DNA of 64,000 nucleotides from Siderastrea siderea (Eukaryota; Cnidaria; Anthozoa; Scleractinia; Rhizangiidae). The notes under the pieces are model-generated. The model was not told where the DNA came from. It ran no database searches and saw only the letters and a program-made list of their open reading frames with translations. This document shows positions 11,201-20,161 of this stretch, in pieces. The position numbers were made by a program, and so were the translations under genes. The stretch covers positions 11,956,579 through 12,020,578 of the forward strand of contig OZ034971.1 in NCBI GenBank assembly GCA_964030785.1, written 5' to 3'. Numbering within the stretch: position 1 is the stretch's first letter; every line of letters begins with the position of its first letter.

Positions 11201-13064
11201 TTTCATTTTGCCATTACTTTAACTTTAAACCATGACATTAATGTCTTCAACAGCTCCCGAGCCAGACTCATGGATGCGTCGTCAGCACCTGTCAGGGAGA
11301 CACTTGGAGCCACTGGGACACAGGAGGTAAAAAGAGTGTTTATTAACCCTTTAATCCCCAATATCAGCATGCATTTTCTCCTAACTGTTCTTCATATATT
11401 TCTTATGGGACTAGTTGGGAGAATTTGCATAAAAATCAAGACATTTTACCTTTGGGGATCATTTCCTGTATTCTCATGACCTGTATGTTTGATCAAGTAG
11501 TGATATTGTAGGGAGAAATTAGATTTGTGTCACTATTGGGGCTCAAAGAGTTGAATGTTTTGTCACCAATATTTATAATGATAATCAACTATCATGATTA
11601 AATAGCAGTGGGCTTAGACTTTGAGCAACTCGTGCTCAAACGAAACCACAATCTCGGACAAAACTGTTAACTAAAATTCTCACATCAACAACTCTTCCCC
11701 TTGTAAATGTTGTTTTGCCACCAAAAAGAATCCTGATAAATTTTCAGAAAACAGCAGAAACCTCTCCATCAGGGGAGTGTAAGAGTCCAAAAGAAGCTTT
11801 TTCAATCCTTCATCTGGCCATAAATACAATTTTGAATCCTTGTCTCTATCTTGCTTTGGTACAAGGTGCTCTTTTAGTTCCCTCATTTCAACATACTCCA
11901 TCCGAGCCAAGGTGACTGACAAAATTTTGAAGCTTGAGCATTCAGCCACAACATCATTAAATTCTTGAGTAACAGCAAAAAGAAAATCAATGACAAAGTT
12001 GTGGTCATAGTTCCAGTCAGGAGACAAAATGCACAATGTCAAAAGATTATTGGGCAGGGGAGGGGATAGTTTTGACCTGCTGCAAGGTTGGGGCTTATTA
12101 GAAAACAATTATAATATCATAATGGAGCCCCGTCTTGCTAAAAAGATTGGACCTTCCACTGGAGGTGCATTAACTCTTTAAGCCCGGATAGTGATCAGCA
12201 TCAAATTTCTCCTCATCATATCAGTGCATTATAACACATACAAGTCATGAGAATTAAGGAATTGATCACTGAAGACAATTGTCTTATTGTTTAAACAAGT
12301 TCTTCCAACTAGTGCCCAACAAAATATAATTATGGAGTCTAGTAAGGAGAATTTGCATAATGATGCAAAGGTTAGGGTTAACCTTCTATTCCACTTGTTT
12401 TATGTTTGTATCACTATGACAGTCATTGTGCTTGGAATGCACAAGGAAATTTAACTGTCTCCTCTAATGTTGGTGATTAAAAAATGTCCTGACCAAGCAC
12501 TTTTTGGAAAACTTGTCAGATAATTTTGTGAATTATTCTACTACAAAATATTTAACAATTGTTAGGATATTTTTAAATTCTGTATTTATCTTCTCACCAT
12601 AGGAAAGAGTTCCAGATCCCAACAGTAAAAGCCAGGTGAAGTCTGATATCAGTAGTTCCACAGGAGTAGGACAATCCAGGGATAAAACAAAGGAAAAGAA
12701 AGATAAAAAGGAAAAGAAATCAAAAAAGGAAAAGAAGCACAAGAAAAAAAGACACAGTGATGACGACTCCAAAGGAGAAAAAAGAAAAAGAAGACATGAT
12801 CATGATGAAATCGACAAAAGTTCTAAACGTGAGAAGAAAAGAACACGCGATCAACTTGGACGAGAAAAAAATGATTATGAAAAGGATTCTAAACGTAAGA
12901 GGCATGACTCCACGTCGGAAAGCGAGTCATCAGATGAAAAACAGAAACATTCAAGGCATCGTGATTCATCTGTTGAAGACATTTCAAGGACATCTAGCGA
13001 GAAACGTAGAGGCAGAACGGATGAAAGACCTAAACAAAGAAGACACAGACATGACACAGAATAG
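2255..13064 (+). CDS. MMTAG2: Multiple myeloma tumor-associated protein 2 homologue (MMtag domain), 8 exons, 302 aa
   Basis: Coding exons are 2255-2348, 2648-2702, 5005-5050, 5187-5236, 5981-6026, 10769-10851, 11254-11326 and 12603-13064. All junctions are GT-AG and the total of 909 nt closes in frame. The N-terminus reads [18 protein letters not shown], then [18 protein letters not shown], then [21 protein letters not shown], the conserved MMtag block (residues about 5-105). The C-terminal half, residues about 150-302, is a charged tail with runs such as [20 protein letters not shown] and Arg/Ser-rich stretches, as in the vertebrate protein (about 263 aa). I start at the ATG that opens the conserved block; the upstream in-frame extension lacks family similarity. 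The family is nuclear or nucleolar and its function is poorly known. Introns hold several transposons. The 3' flank, from 80 bp past the stop, matches the start of each downstream GPCR unit. Confidence 0.92.
2805..3576. mobile_element. Inverted-repeat element with a nested hairpin element
   Basis: The outer ends are GAACCCTGAT and ATCAGGGTTC, 772 bp apart, in MMTAG2 intron 2. Inside, 2935-3168 has its own imperfect arms (GTTTGGATAGTCGAGAGGGC against GCCCTCTCAACTATCCAGA), so a second element appears to have landed in the first. No transposase frame is seen. Confidence 0.6.
3897..4917. mobile_element. Inverted-repeat element, ACCGTATTTACTC ends, with nested TTAA element
   Basis: The left end reads ACCGTATTTACTCAAAAGAG and the right end is its near complement (CTCTTTCAAGTAAATACGGT). 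The subterminal parts are rich in GCGCTTATTCGAGGGC-like words on both sides. A second element (4076-4681) with TTAACCCTTTGACCCC and a GGTGAAAGGGTTAA end is nested inside. It lies in MMTAG2 intron 2. Related words recur near 27,200-27,310, 45,930 and 57,000. Confidence 0.65.
6694..8450 (-). mobile_element. Degenerate non-LTR retrotransposon (endonuclease and reverse transcriptase)
   Basis: On the minus strand, broken frames give, in order: the end of an APE-type endonuclease (MGDVNAKVG near 8360-8390; [17 protein letters not shown] near 8140-8190); RT fingers ([32 protein letters not shown] near 7880); the palm ([28 protein letters not shown] near 7600; [11 protein letters not shown] near 7475, holding the catalytic DD); and a C-terminal part ([37 protein letters not shown]) ending in a TGA within a (TGAG)n tail at 6695-6710. 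The 5' end is truncated. Stops and frame changes near 7515 and 7100-7190 show it is dead. The tail repeat marks the 3' end. Confidence 0.92.
8481..9640. mobile_element. Inverted-repeat element, TTAACCGGC ends
   Basis: The stretch starts TTAACCGGC and ends GCCGGTTAA, about 1.16 kb, inside the larger 6230-9750 element. The first bases may be a TTAA target duplication. No transposase frame is visible, and the open frame at 9273-9500 has no recognisable similarity. Confidence 0.5.
10054..10343. mobile_element. Fold-back element with about 130-bp arms
   Basis: This is a near-perfect palindrome. The left arm (from AGCCTGAGAAAACAGCCGAT) and the right arm (ending CGGCTGTTTTCTCAGGCT) each run about 130 bp around a spacer of about 25 bp. 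The open frame across it is an artefact of the palindrome. It lies in MMTAG2 intron 5. Confidence 0.85.
10943..11090 (+). repeat. Imperfect direct repeat of about 90 bp, two copies
   Basis: The word AATTGCCTCAATGTTTTCAT, followed by TGTGAGTTTAAATTTATTGTT, returns about 90 bp later as AATTGCCTCAATTTTACCAT and TGTGAATTTAAATTTCTTGTT. It lies in MMTAG2 intron 6. Confidence 0.6.
11347..11550 (+). mobile_element. TTAA-flanked MITE, family CCCTTTAAGCCCC (copy 1)
   Basis: It begins after TTAA with CCCTTTAATCCCC and ends GGGGCTCAAAGAGTTGA. The internal words TTTTCTCCTAACTGTTCT and GTAGTGATATTGTA recur in copies near 13,305-13,508, 14,442-14,602, 18,090-18,300 and 21,495-21,705. A diverged copy lies at 12,170-12,380. 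It has no coding capacity. Confidence 0.7.
11680..12108 (-). other. Unrecognised antisense open frame, about 140 codons, in MMTAG2 intron 7
   Basis: A minus-strand frame stays open for about 140 codons in a 1.28-kb intron. It reads like folded protein, with segments such as [20 protein letters not shown] and [16 protein letters not shown] and normal amino-acid balance. The first codon of the open stretch is TTG, so an ATG or an upstream exon is missing; internal methionines occur (EYVEMRE). I do not recognise the family. It could be an exon of a nested antisense gene, a retrocopied fragment, or chance. No neighbouring exon with matching phase was found. Confidence 0.3.
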
Positions 13065-13300
13065 ATACTTTACTTTGTTTTGTGTGTCCATTTTCACTTC
13101 ATATTTAATCAACAGTGAAATCAACTCTTCTGCATTTTCATATTTTTAGTTAAGGGAAAGAACTTGTTTCCATTTTTATAAATATATGGACACAGGTATA
13201 AACAGCACAGCCACCGTTTTTGCTTCACTCTGTTTTTTTTTTATAAATGATGAATAATAATAACTTTATTTTTGTGTCAAGAAATAGGTAGCCGTAGTTA

Positions 13301-13512
13301 TTAAACCTTTAAGCCCCGATATAAAAAAGCATTTTCTCCTTACTGTTTTCCATACACTTCTTGCGGAACTAGAAAGAAGGATTTATCTAAATATCAAGAC
13401 ATCTTATCCTTGGTGATCGATCTCTTTATTCCCATCATTTGAATGTTTGAACAAGTAGTGATAACGTAAAGAGAAATTGCATTTTTGTCACTGTTAGGGC
13501 TCAAAGGGTTAA
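13301..13512 (+). mobile_element. TTAA-flanked MITE, family CCCTTTAAGCCCC (copy in unit 1, left)
   Basis: TTAA at 13301-13304 and TTAA at 13509-13512 bracket a copy that starts ACCTTTAAGCCCCG and ends GGGCTCAAAGGG. It is absent from the corresponding place of units 2 and 3, where GCCGCAGTTAATAAAGGG runs straight through. It therefore inserted in unit 1 after the duplication, or was lost from the others. Confidence 0.75.
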
Positions 13513-14441
13513 AGGAAAATGGTTATGAAGCCCAACAAATTTCTTTGTTTTATGTTTTTGTTACCTTTTTTGCCTTGCTTGGCACAAACCTTAGCAAATA
13601 ACCAATAGAAATGTTTATGTGTGTATGTAAAACAAAAGATTGTGCATAACAGAAATTGACTTCTCTTTTCTTTTGTCTTTGAAATTTGACATCTTTCTAC
13701 CAACAAGGGATACCCACTGCAATTAACTAACGGTTTATTAAACATGTTTGTGCTTGCAGTGTAACATTACTGTACTACGTACCAACGTGAAAAATACTAA
13801 TTAGTACATTTTAAAACATCCTTGGGAAGCGTGCACTTGGGTTCCTCTGATGCCCATGAAAAAGCAAGCTTAGTCGGTTCTACAGAGCATTTGTTATTAT
13901 TACAATTCCCACCCTCAAAATGCGTTTCCAATGCCTGAAGAAGAAAATTGCTGTCTTCAGAAAAGAACGGTCGATCAATATGCCAACATCCCCTTACGGC
14001 CACATTTCATGAAATAGTAAAAATAAAGTGAACAACCGCCTGACGGTCTCCCCGTTAATTCGACTACTTCGTTATTACAGTGTACGACCATGCTTTTGTT
14101 CCCCAACCTTATCCAATACTCACCGACCAGTGACAACCTTTTTGAACCCTAAACCGTATTTTCTTTACTGGCTCCGCTTAAACAGCCACTCAAAATGTCT
14201 GGTAACATAAATCACTAATTAAAAGAAAAAAGAATTGGTAAAGAAAAAGTCAAAACTAGTCATTCTTTTTAATTGTATTTGGACAGAAGCCCATGATTTG
14301 GAAAGCAGTTTCAAGTTAGAATACGTCATCTGTTTTTAAGTATCATTTTGGAAAGCCAAAAGACACATTTACATCGATGAACGCCTAAAAATAAGAGGTT
14401 GTTTTGCTAAAAATGACTATTCTCCCCTGCACGGTAGCTAT

Positions 14442-14602
14442 TAGCCCTTTAAGCCCTGATATGAAAATTCATATTCTCCTTACTGTTCTCCATGCATTCC
14501 CCGGGAACTAGTAAGGAGGATTTGTTTCCTTTATTTTCATCACTTGAATGTTTGAACAAGCAGTGATATTGTAAAGAGAAATTTCATTTTCGTCACTGTT
14601 AT
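14442..14602 (+). mobile_element. MITE, family CCCTTTAAGCCCC (unit 1, right; partly deleted)
   Basis: It starts TTAGCCCTTTAAGCCCTG and runs through GTTTGAACAAGCAGTGATAT to about 14,602, where the right terminal repeat is missing. At the same place in units 2 and 3 the element is present in the opposite direction. Confidence 0.65.
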
Positions 14603-14708
14603 ACGAATGACCAGGGTATGGAAATGTGTTCCAACTTGAAAAAGTTGGGTGGACGTTTTCAAGTTCTTTCAATGTGCCTTTCAAATAAAATCATTAAAAA
14701 CTGATTAT

Positions 14709-14945
14709 TGTTTGTTCTTAAACAAAACAAAACAAAAACAAAAACAAAATTTTCCGGATATCGTCCCATTGGAGGATACAAGTGTGTTTGAGCAAGGTCC
14801 TTGTGAAGGAAAATATGACCAATATGACCATGTTTGTTCTTAAACAAAACAAAACAAAAACAAAAACACAAAATTTTCCGGATATCGTCCCATTGGAGGA
14901 TACAAGTGTGTTTGAGCAAGGTCCTTGTGAAGGAAAATATGACCA
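14709..14945 (+). repeat. Tandem duplication of about 120 bp, two copies
   Basis: The block from TGTTTGTTCTTAAACAAAAC through GAGCAAGGTCCTTGTGAAGG is present twice in a row, with the second copy starting at about 14,830. Identity is nearly complete, so the duplication is recent. It occurs only in unit 1. Confidence 0.9.
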
Positions 14946-15016
14946 AAATCTCCATGACAAAGGCAGGGACTGTTTCAAAAGAGGAAATGAATATATCTTA
15001 GCTTTTTGCAGCTCTA

Positions 15017-15058
15017 GCCCCTGATGAAGGTGAGTTTTGTCTCACCGAAATATCGGGC
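15017..15058 (+). ncRNA. Hammerhead ribozyme motif (small, dimer-type)
   Basis: The order is: helix I strand GCCC (15017-15020); core CTGATGA (15021-15027); an extra A; helix II GGTGAG, loop TTTTGT, CTCACC (15029-15046); core GAAA (15047-15050); TATC, giving an A-U/U-A helix III with no loop and cleavage triplet ATC; then helix I strand GGGC (15055-15058). All invariant core bases of the hammerhead (CUGANGA, GAAA) are present. Small hammerheads with a truncated helix III that act as dimers are known from Penelope-like elements; here no reverse transcriptase accompanies it. Activity is inferred only, and the extra A after the first core is atypical. Confidence 0.65.
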
Positions 15059-15775
15059 AATAAAATTACGTTTTTTAGCTGTCCGATCAGCCTTCCAATT
15101 GGTTTTACATTTTAGAAACCAGTTTGAAATAGTAAGATTCCAAGAGCCAGCTAGTGGGATGTTTGCTTGTGTAAAAACACTAGTAATAAGACTTCTTAAA
15201 AAAAGTGTTTAAGAAATGGCAGCCTGCCACGCACGCACTTTCCATTCACAATTGTTCGCCCACTCTGGCAATTCATTCAAACATATATTTCTCAATTGTC
15301 CACATAGACAGCAGAAGTTGTTTCGGACAATAGATATTCCGGTCTATTCATACTGTAAAGAGTTCTCTATTCATATTTTACGACACACTACCCACAAATT
15401 CAATTTACAATTTCGTTTCCACTCCGTTAATGCACCTAAACAATTGCCTAAAGTTTTTAATTACTGAAAATCGTTTTTCTGAACGAGAATGTATTGATAA
15501 AGCCACTTCTGTATAGCCGGGGACACTTGAAAACACGTTCACTGGCGATTTTTCGCTAGTAGTATCATGAAGGCTGTTTCACTAAGTCGATTGAACAGCG
15601 TTGATGGGCGAACATTACAATCACCACTGAAAAGAACAGTTTTACCCTGGAAGAAGACAATCAAAGAAAATTTTATCAACCTAGCGATCTCTTTTTAAAC
15701 TTAGGCCAAGAAACTGTGTAACAAGTCTAGAAAGAAGACCGATATAGGAAAAAAGAAAAGCTGTCCCAATTCGCC

Positions 15776-16804
15776 ATGAACAACTCGACGAATTTCCAAG
15801 CTAATTTGTCTTTAACAAGCAGCCGTCCATCCACACGAGTTCCACGAAATCTCGCTGTTTTTATCAGCACATTCGTGGCAATCTGCGTTTTGGCAGGAAC
15901 GTTTGGGAACGCTCGCGTATGTGTACTGCTTCACAAACGACAAGACCTTCGTAAAGTGCCTCACTATTTTTTAGCCAATCTTTCTATGACCGGAGTTTTA
16001 TCGTCGCTAGTACACGCGCCTTTGATAATAGTAATGACAGTTGCGAATTACTGTCAAATTCGTGACGAGTCAGTCGTTGAAATACTCTGTCGAGCTACCT
16101 TCCCTTCCGGGTTTGCCTTCATTGTATTGAACGCTCCGACCTTATGGCTAATGGCGCTCGATCGCCAGGACTGTGTTTGTCGCCCTTTTAGGCGACGTTT
16201 AACAACAAGCAACGTGAAGAAAATCATTCCGGTGATGTGGATGTTATCCCTGTTAACTTATGTCTTCATTGTCATGGCCATGAGAAATGAATCATTTGCG
16301 TGCATCCAGATTTACCCGTACAGCAACGACCCTCCCAAATTCAGCCGACCTATGGTTGGTCTCATAGCTATCCTTGGTCAGTTGGATAATGTCACCGTTT
16401 TGATCATAATAGTAACTTTCTTTCGCATTATGAAAAGAATGCGCTCTTCCACCGTTAATTCCTCACTTAATTCAACGTTTCAGCGCCAGGAGAAAACCCT
16501 CACTATGCTAACATACAAAATCTGCGGCGTATTTTTGTTGTGTAGAGTTCCAAACAACGCCCATTTCTTCTTGAGGAAGATCGGGCGTTTTCAAGCAACA
16601 CCTGCTGCGATCCTCGTCACCATAACACTGATACATTTAATGTACGTGGCAAATCCATTTATTTATCACAAAATGCTGAAAGTCAGATTTACCAACCGAG
16701 AACGAGCGACCGTTCGACAAGCGGTTGAACCACGGGAGCTCGCTAACAGTGTGCTAAAGAAAATAGTGGTTGACCGAAAAAGGATTTCAACTTCGAATTA
16801 TTAA
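15776..16804 (+). CDS. Rhodopsin-like (class A) GPCR, tandem copy 1, 342 aa
   Basis: A single-exon seven-helix receptor. The ATG at 15776 opens a short N-terminus with N-glycosylation sites (N2/N3, N10). TM1 carries GN (N45). TM2 (about 63-88) starts HYFLANLS. C105 at the top of TM3 and C176 in loop 2 can form the usual disulfide. TM3 ends LDRQ (129-131, in place of DRY). TM4 has W155. TM6 reads CRVP at 256-259 (in place of CWxP). TM7 holds intact NPFIY (293-297). The position equal to D2.50 is Gly73. The tail is 17 codons longer than in copy 3 because of a 2-bp difference at codon 325. The ligand is unknown; it is typical of cnidarian orphan receptors. It is probably a plasma-membrane protein. 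Confidence 0.88.
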   Translation: MNNSTNFQANLSLTSSRPSTRVPRNLAVFISTFVAICVLAGTFGNARVCVLLHKRQDLRKVPHYFLANLSMTGVLSSLVHAPLIIVMTVANYCQIRDESVVEILCRATFPSGFAFIVLNAPTLWLMALDRQDCVCRPFRRRLTTSNVKKIIPVMWMLSLLTYVFIVMAMRNESFACIQIYPYSNDPPKFSRPMVGLIAILGQLDNVTVLIIIVTFFRIMKRMRSSTVNSSLNSTFQRQEKTLTMLTYKICGVFLLCRVPNNAHFFLRKIGRFQATPAAILVTITLIHLMYVANPFIYHKMLKVRFTNRERATVRQAVEPRELANSVLKKIVVDRKRISTSNY

Positions 16805-18089
16805 ATAAGAGAAGACACTGACATCAAAATCGAATTGAAAACTAAACTTTAGATTTGATTTGCTCTTGCATATACATTGACATACTTTTAACAGTTGATC
16901 GAGCTAATTAAGTTAAGCTTTTAATACGTAAACTGCTGCGAAAATAAAAGCAAACCAACATACATGGAAATAGAAGCAAATTTAGCCGTTTCGACGTGAG
17001 AGTTCTTTTCCTTTTTACTGAAAAGGGGATGGTACCGTAATAACTCGATTTAGCGCCCTCCTTCCAAAAAAGCGCCCCTTTCTAACAAGCCCTTCCCTTG
17101 AATGGGTGTTCGGCAGTAAGCGTCCCCTTTCCAGTGAGCGTCTTCTCATCTCAGCAGGGGCTGCTACACTGAAAAGTTTAGTTGAGGGGAAGAACGTGTG
17201 GTATAAACAGCACAGCCACCATTTTTTAATATTGATTTTGATAAATAGTTAATAATAATAACTTTATTTGTGTCAAGAAATAGGTAGCCGCAGTTAATAA
17301 AGGGAAATGGTTATAAAGGCCGACAAATTTCTTTGTTTTATGTCTTTTGTTTCTGTATTTCGCCTTGACCGTACGCAAACCACAGCAAATAACCACTAGA
17401 AATGTTTGTGTGTGTGTGCATGCAAAACAAAGATTGTGCATGGTTGAGGTGCTTTCAACATAAATTGAGACGTCTTTGCTTTTGTCTTTGAAAGTTGCAA
17501 GGCTTCATAACCAGACTCTCGACTAACTATGGTGTAGCCGAAGGGATATCTTTCTACCAACAGGAGACACCTACTACAATTAACTAACGGTTTATTAAAC
17601 CTGTTTGTGCTTACAACTTACATTACAGTACTACATACCAACGTGAAAAATACTAATTAGTACATTTTAAAACATCCTTGGGAAGCGTGCACTTGGGTTC
17701 CTGATGCCCATTAGAAAGGAAGTTTAGTCGGTTCTACCGAGCATTTGCTGTTGTTACAATTCCCACCCTGAACAATTCCCAATGCCTGAAGAAGAAAATG
17801 TCCCCAGAAAGAACAATCGATCTATATATGCCTACACGCTCTGACGGCCATATTTGATGAAATGGTAAAGGTTAAAGTGAACACCCACCTTACGACCCCC
17901 ACGTTAATTCGACTTCTTCGTTATTACAGTGTACGACAATGTTTTTGTTCCCCAACCTTATCCATTTTCACCGACCAGCGACAAGCTTTTTGAACCCTAA
18001 ACCATGATTTTCTTTACTAACGGACTCCGATTAAGTGGCCACCCAAAAGGCCACCTAAACATGGCTATTTTACTAGTGCACGCACGGAA

Positions 18090-18300
18090 ACTATTAACAA
18101 CAACGAAAATGAAATTTCTCTTTACATTATCATTACTTGTTCAAACATTTAAGTGATGAGAATAAGGGAGGTGATCACCAAGAAACAGACGTCTTGATAT
18201 TTAGACAAATTCTCCTTAGGGAAATTCTCCTTACTAGTTCCATAAGAAATGTATGGAGAACAATAAGGAGAATACGCATTTTTCTTTCAGGGCTTAAAGA
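18090..18300 (-). mobile_element. MITE, family CCCTTTAAGCCCC (unit 2), inverted relative to unit 1
   Basis: It reads AACGAAAATGAAATTTCTC at the left and GGGCTTAAAGAGTTGAC at the right, the reverse complement of the unit 1 copy at 14,442-14,602. The downstream flank (GGATGGAAATGTGTTGG) corresponds to the unit 1 flank (GGTATGGAAATGTGTTCC), so it is the same site. Confidence 0.7.
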
Positions 18301-19167
18301 GTTGACAAATGTGTTTGGCTACGTATGGCCAGGATGGAAATGTGTTGGACCGACGTTTTCAAGTTCTTCCATTGTTTCTTAAATAAAATCTTTAAAAATT
18401 GATTATGGTTTTATCGTCCTGGTGGAAGTTACAAGCGTGTATGAGCAAGGTCTGACTTAATAAATGAAATTTAAGAAAATATGACCAGAATCTCCACGAC
18501 AAAGGTAGGAACTGTTTAAAAAGAGACAATAAATATATTTTAGAAACCAGTTCTAAATAGTAAGATTTCAAGAGCCAGCAAACGGGATGTTTGCATGTGT
18601 AAAACACCAGTAATCAGACTTTTAGAAAAGTATTTAGGAGATGGCAGCTTACCATGCCTTTCCATTCACAATTGATCGCCCACTCTGTCAATTCATTGAA
18701 ACATACATATTTCTGAGGAATTGTCCACATAGAAAGCAGAAGTTGTTTCGGACAATAGATATTCCGGTCTATTCATACTGTAAGGAGTTTTCTATTATAT
18801 TTTACTACACACTTCCACAAATTCAATTTCCAATTTCGTTTCCACTCCGTTAATGCATCTAAAGTTTTTAATTATTGAAAATCGTTTTCCTGAACAAGAG
18901 TGTATTGATAAAGCCACTTCTGTGTAGGGTCACTTGGAAACACGTTAACTAGCGATTTTTCGCTAGTTGTAAAGGAAATCGATTGAACAGCGTTGATGGG
19001 CTAACACTACAATCACCACTGAAAGGAACAGTTTTACCCAGGAAGAAGACAACTCAACGAAAATTTTATCAACCTAGCGATCTCTTTTAAACTTAGGCCA
19101 GGAAACTGTGTAACAAGTCAAGAAAGAAGTCCAACACAGCAAAAAAGAAAAGCTGTCCCAATTCACC

Positions 19168-20161
19168 ATGAACAACTCGACGAATTTCCAAGCTAATTTG
19201 TCTTTAACAAGCAGCACTCCATCCGCCGCACGAGTTCCACGAAATCTCGCTATTTTTATCGTCACATTCGTGGCAATCTGCGTTTCGGCAGGAACGTTTG
19301 GGAACGCTCGCGTATGTGTACTGCTTCGCAAACGACAAGACCTTCGTAAAGTGCCTCACTATTTTTTAGCCAATCTTTCTATGACCGGAGTTTTATCGTC
19401 GCTAGTACACGCGCCTTTGATAATAGTAATGACAGTTGCGAATTACTTTCAAATTCGTGGCGAGTCAGTCGTTGAAATACTCTGTCGAGCTACCTTCCCT
19501 TCCGGGTTTGCCTTCATTGTATTGAACGCTCCGACCTTATGGCTAATGGCGCTCGATCGCCAGGACTGTGTTTGTCGCCCTTTTAGGCGACGTTTAACAA
19601 CAAGCAACGTGAAGAAAATCATTCCGGTGATGTGGATGTTATCCCTGTTAACTTATGTCTTCATTGTCATGGCCATGAGAAATGAATCATTTGCGTGCAT
19701 CCAGCTTTACCCGTACAGCAACGAGCCTCCCAAATTCAGCCGACCTATGGTTGGTCTCATAGCTATCGTTGGTCAGTTGGATAATGTCACCGTTTTGATC
19801 ATAATAGTAACTTTCTTTCCCATTATGAAAAGAATGCGCTCTCCCACCGTTAATTCCTCACTTAATTCAACGTTTCAGCGTCAGGAGAAAACCCTCACTA
19901 TGCTAACATACAAAATCTGCGGCGTATTTTTGTTGTGCAGAGTTCCAAACAACGCCCATTTCTCAGTTCTTGAGGAAGATCGGGGGTTTTCAATCAACAC
20001 CTGCTGCGATCCTCGTCACCATAACACTGACACATTTAATGTACGTGGCAAATCCATTTATTTATCACAAAATGGGATTTACCAACCGAGAACGAGCGAC
20101 CGTTCGACAAGCGGTTGAACCACGGGAGCTCGCTAACAGTGCTAAAGAAAATAGTGGTTGA
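19168..20161 (+). pseudogene. Rhodopsin-like GPCR, tandem copy 2, frameshifted
   Basis: It is nearly identical to copies 1 and 3 through TM6, including LDRQ, CRVP and the Gly at position 2.50. A 4-bp insertion near 19,963-19,966, relative to the other copies, then shifts the frame. The open frame runs on to 20,118 with an unrelated end, while the true TM7 (VANPFIYHKM) and tail lie in another frame up to 20,161. A 9-bp in-frame deletion also removes three residues after HKM. The product would lack TM7 and is unlikely to act as a receptor. Copy 2 has one extra codon in the N-terminus (SAARVP). Confidence 0.82.

Larger units (their letters stand above)
13145..17176 (+). repeat. Tandem GPCR unit 1 (4.03 kb)
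   Basis: The unit begins TTTAGTTAAGGGAAAGAAC, 80 bp after the MMTAG2 stop, and ends with GAAAAG just before the next TTTAGTT. It matches units 2 and 3 along most of its length (shared words AACAGCACAGCCACC, TGTCAAGAAATAGGTAGCCG, GGGAAGCGTGCACTTGGG). It is about 640 bp longer because of a tandem duplication at 14,709-14,945, an extra insert near 15,005-15,112 that carries a hammerhead motif, and smaller indels. It has diverged more from units 2 and 3 than they have from each other. Confidence 0.85.

Noticed and set aside
14659..14978. Antisense repeats giving similar 86-98 codon frames
   Set aside because: They reflect the 120-bp tandem duplication and its A-rich tract; not protein coding.
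18641..18853. Repeated 70-codon frame (also 22,045-22,257, related at 15,216)
   Set aside because: It is open in all units, but unit 1 carries frame-changing indels with no conserved protein reading, so it looks like duplicated non-coding DNA.
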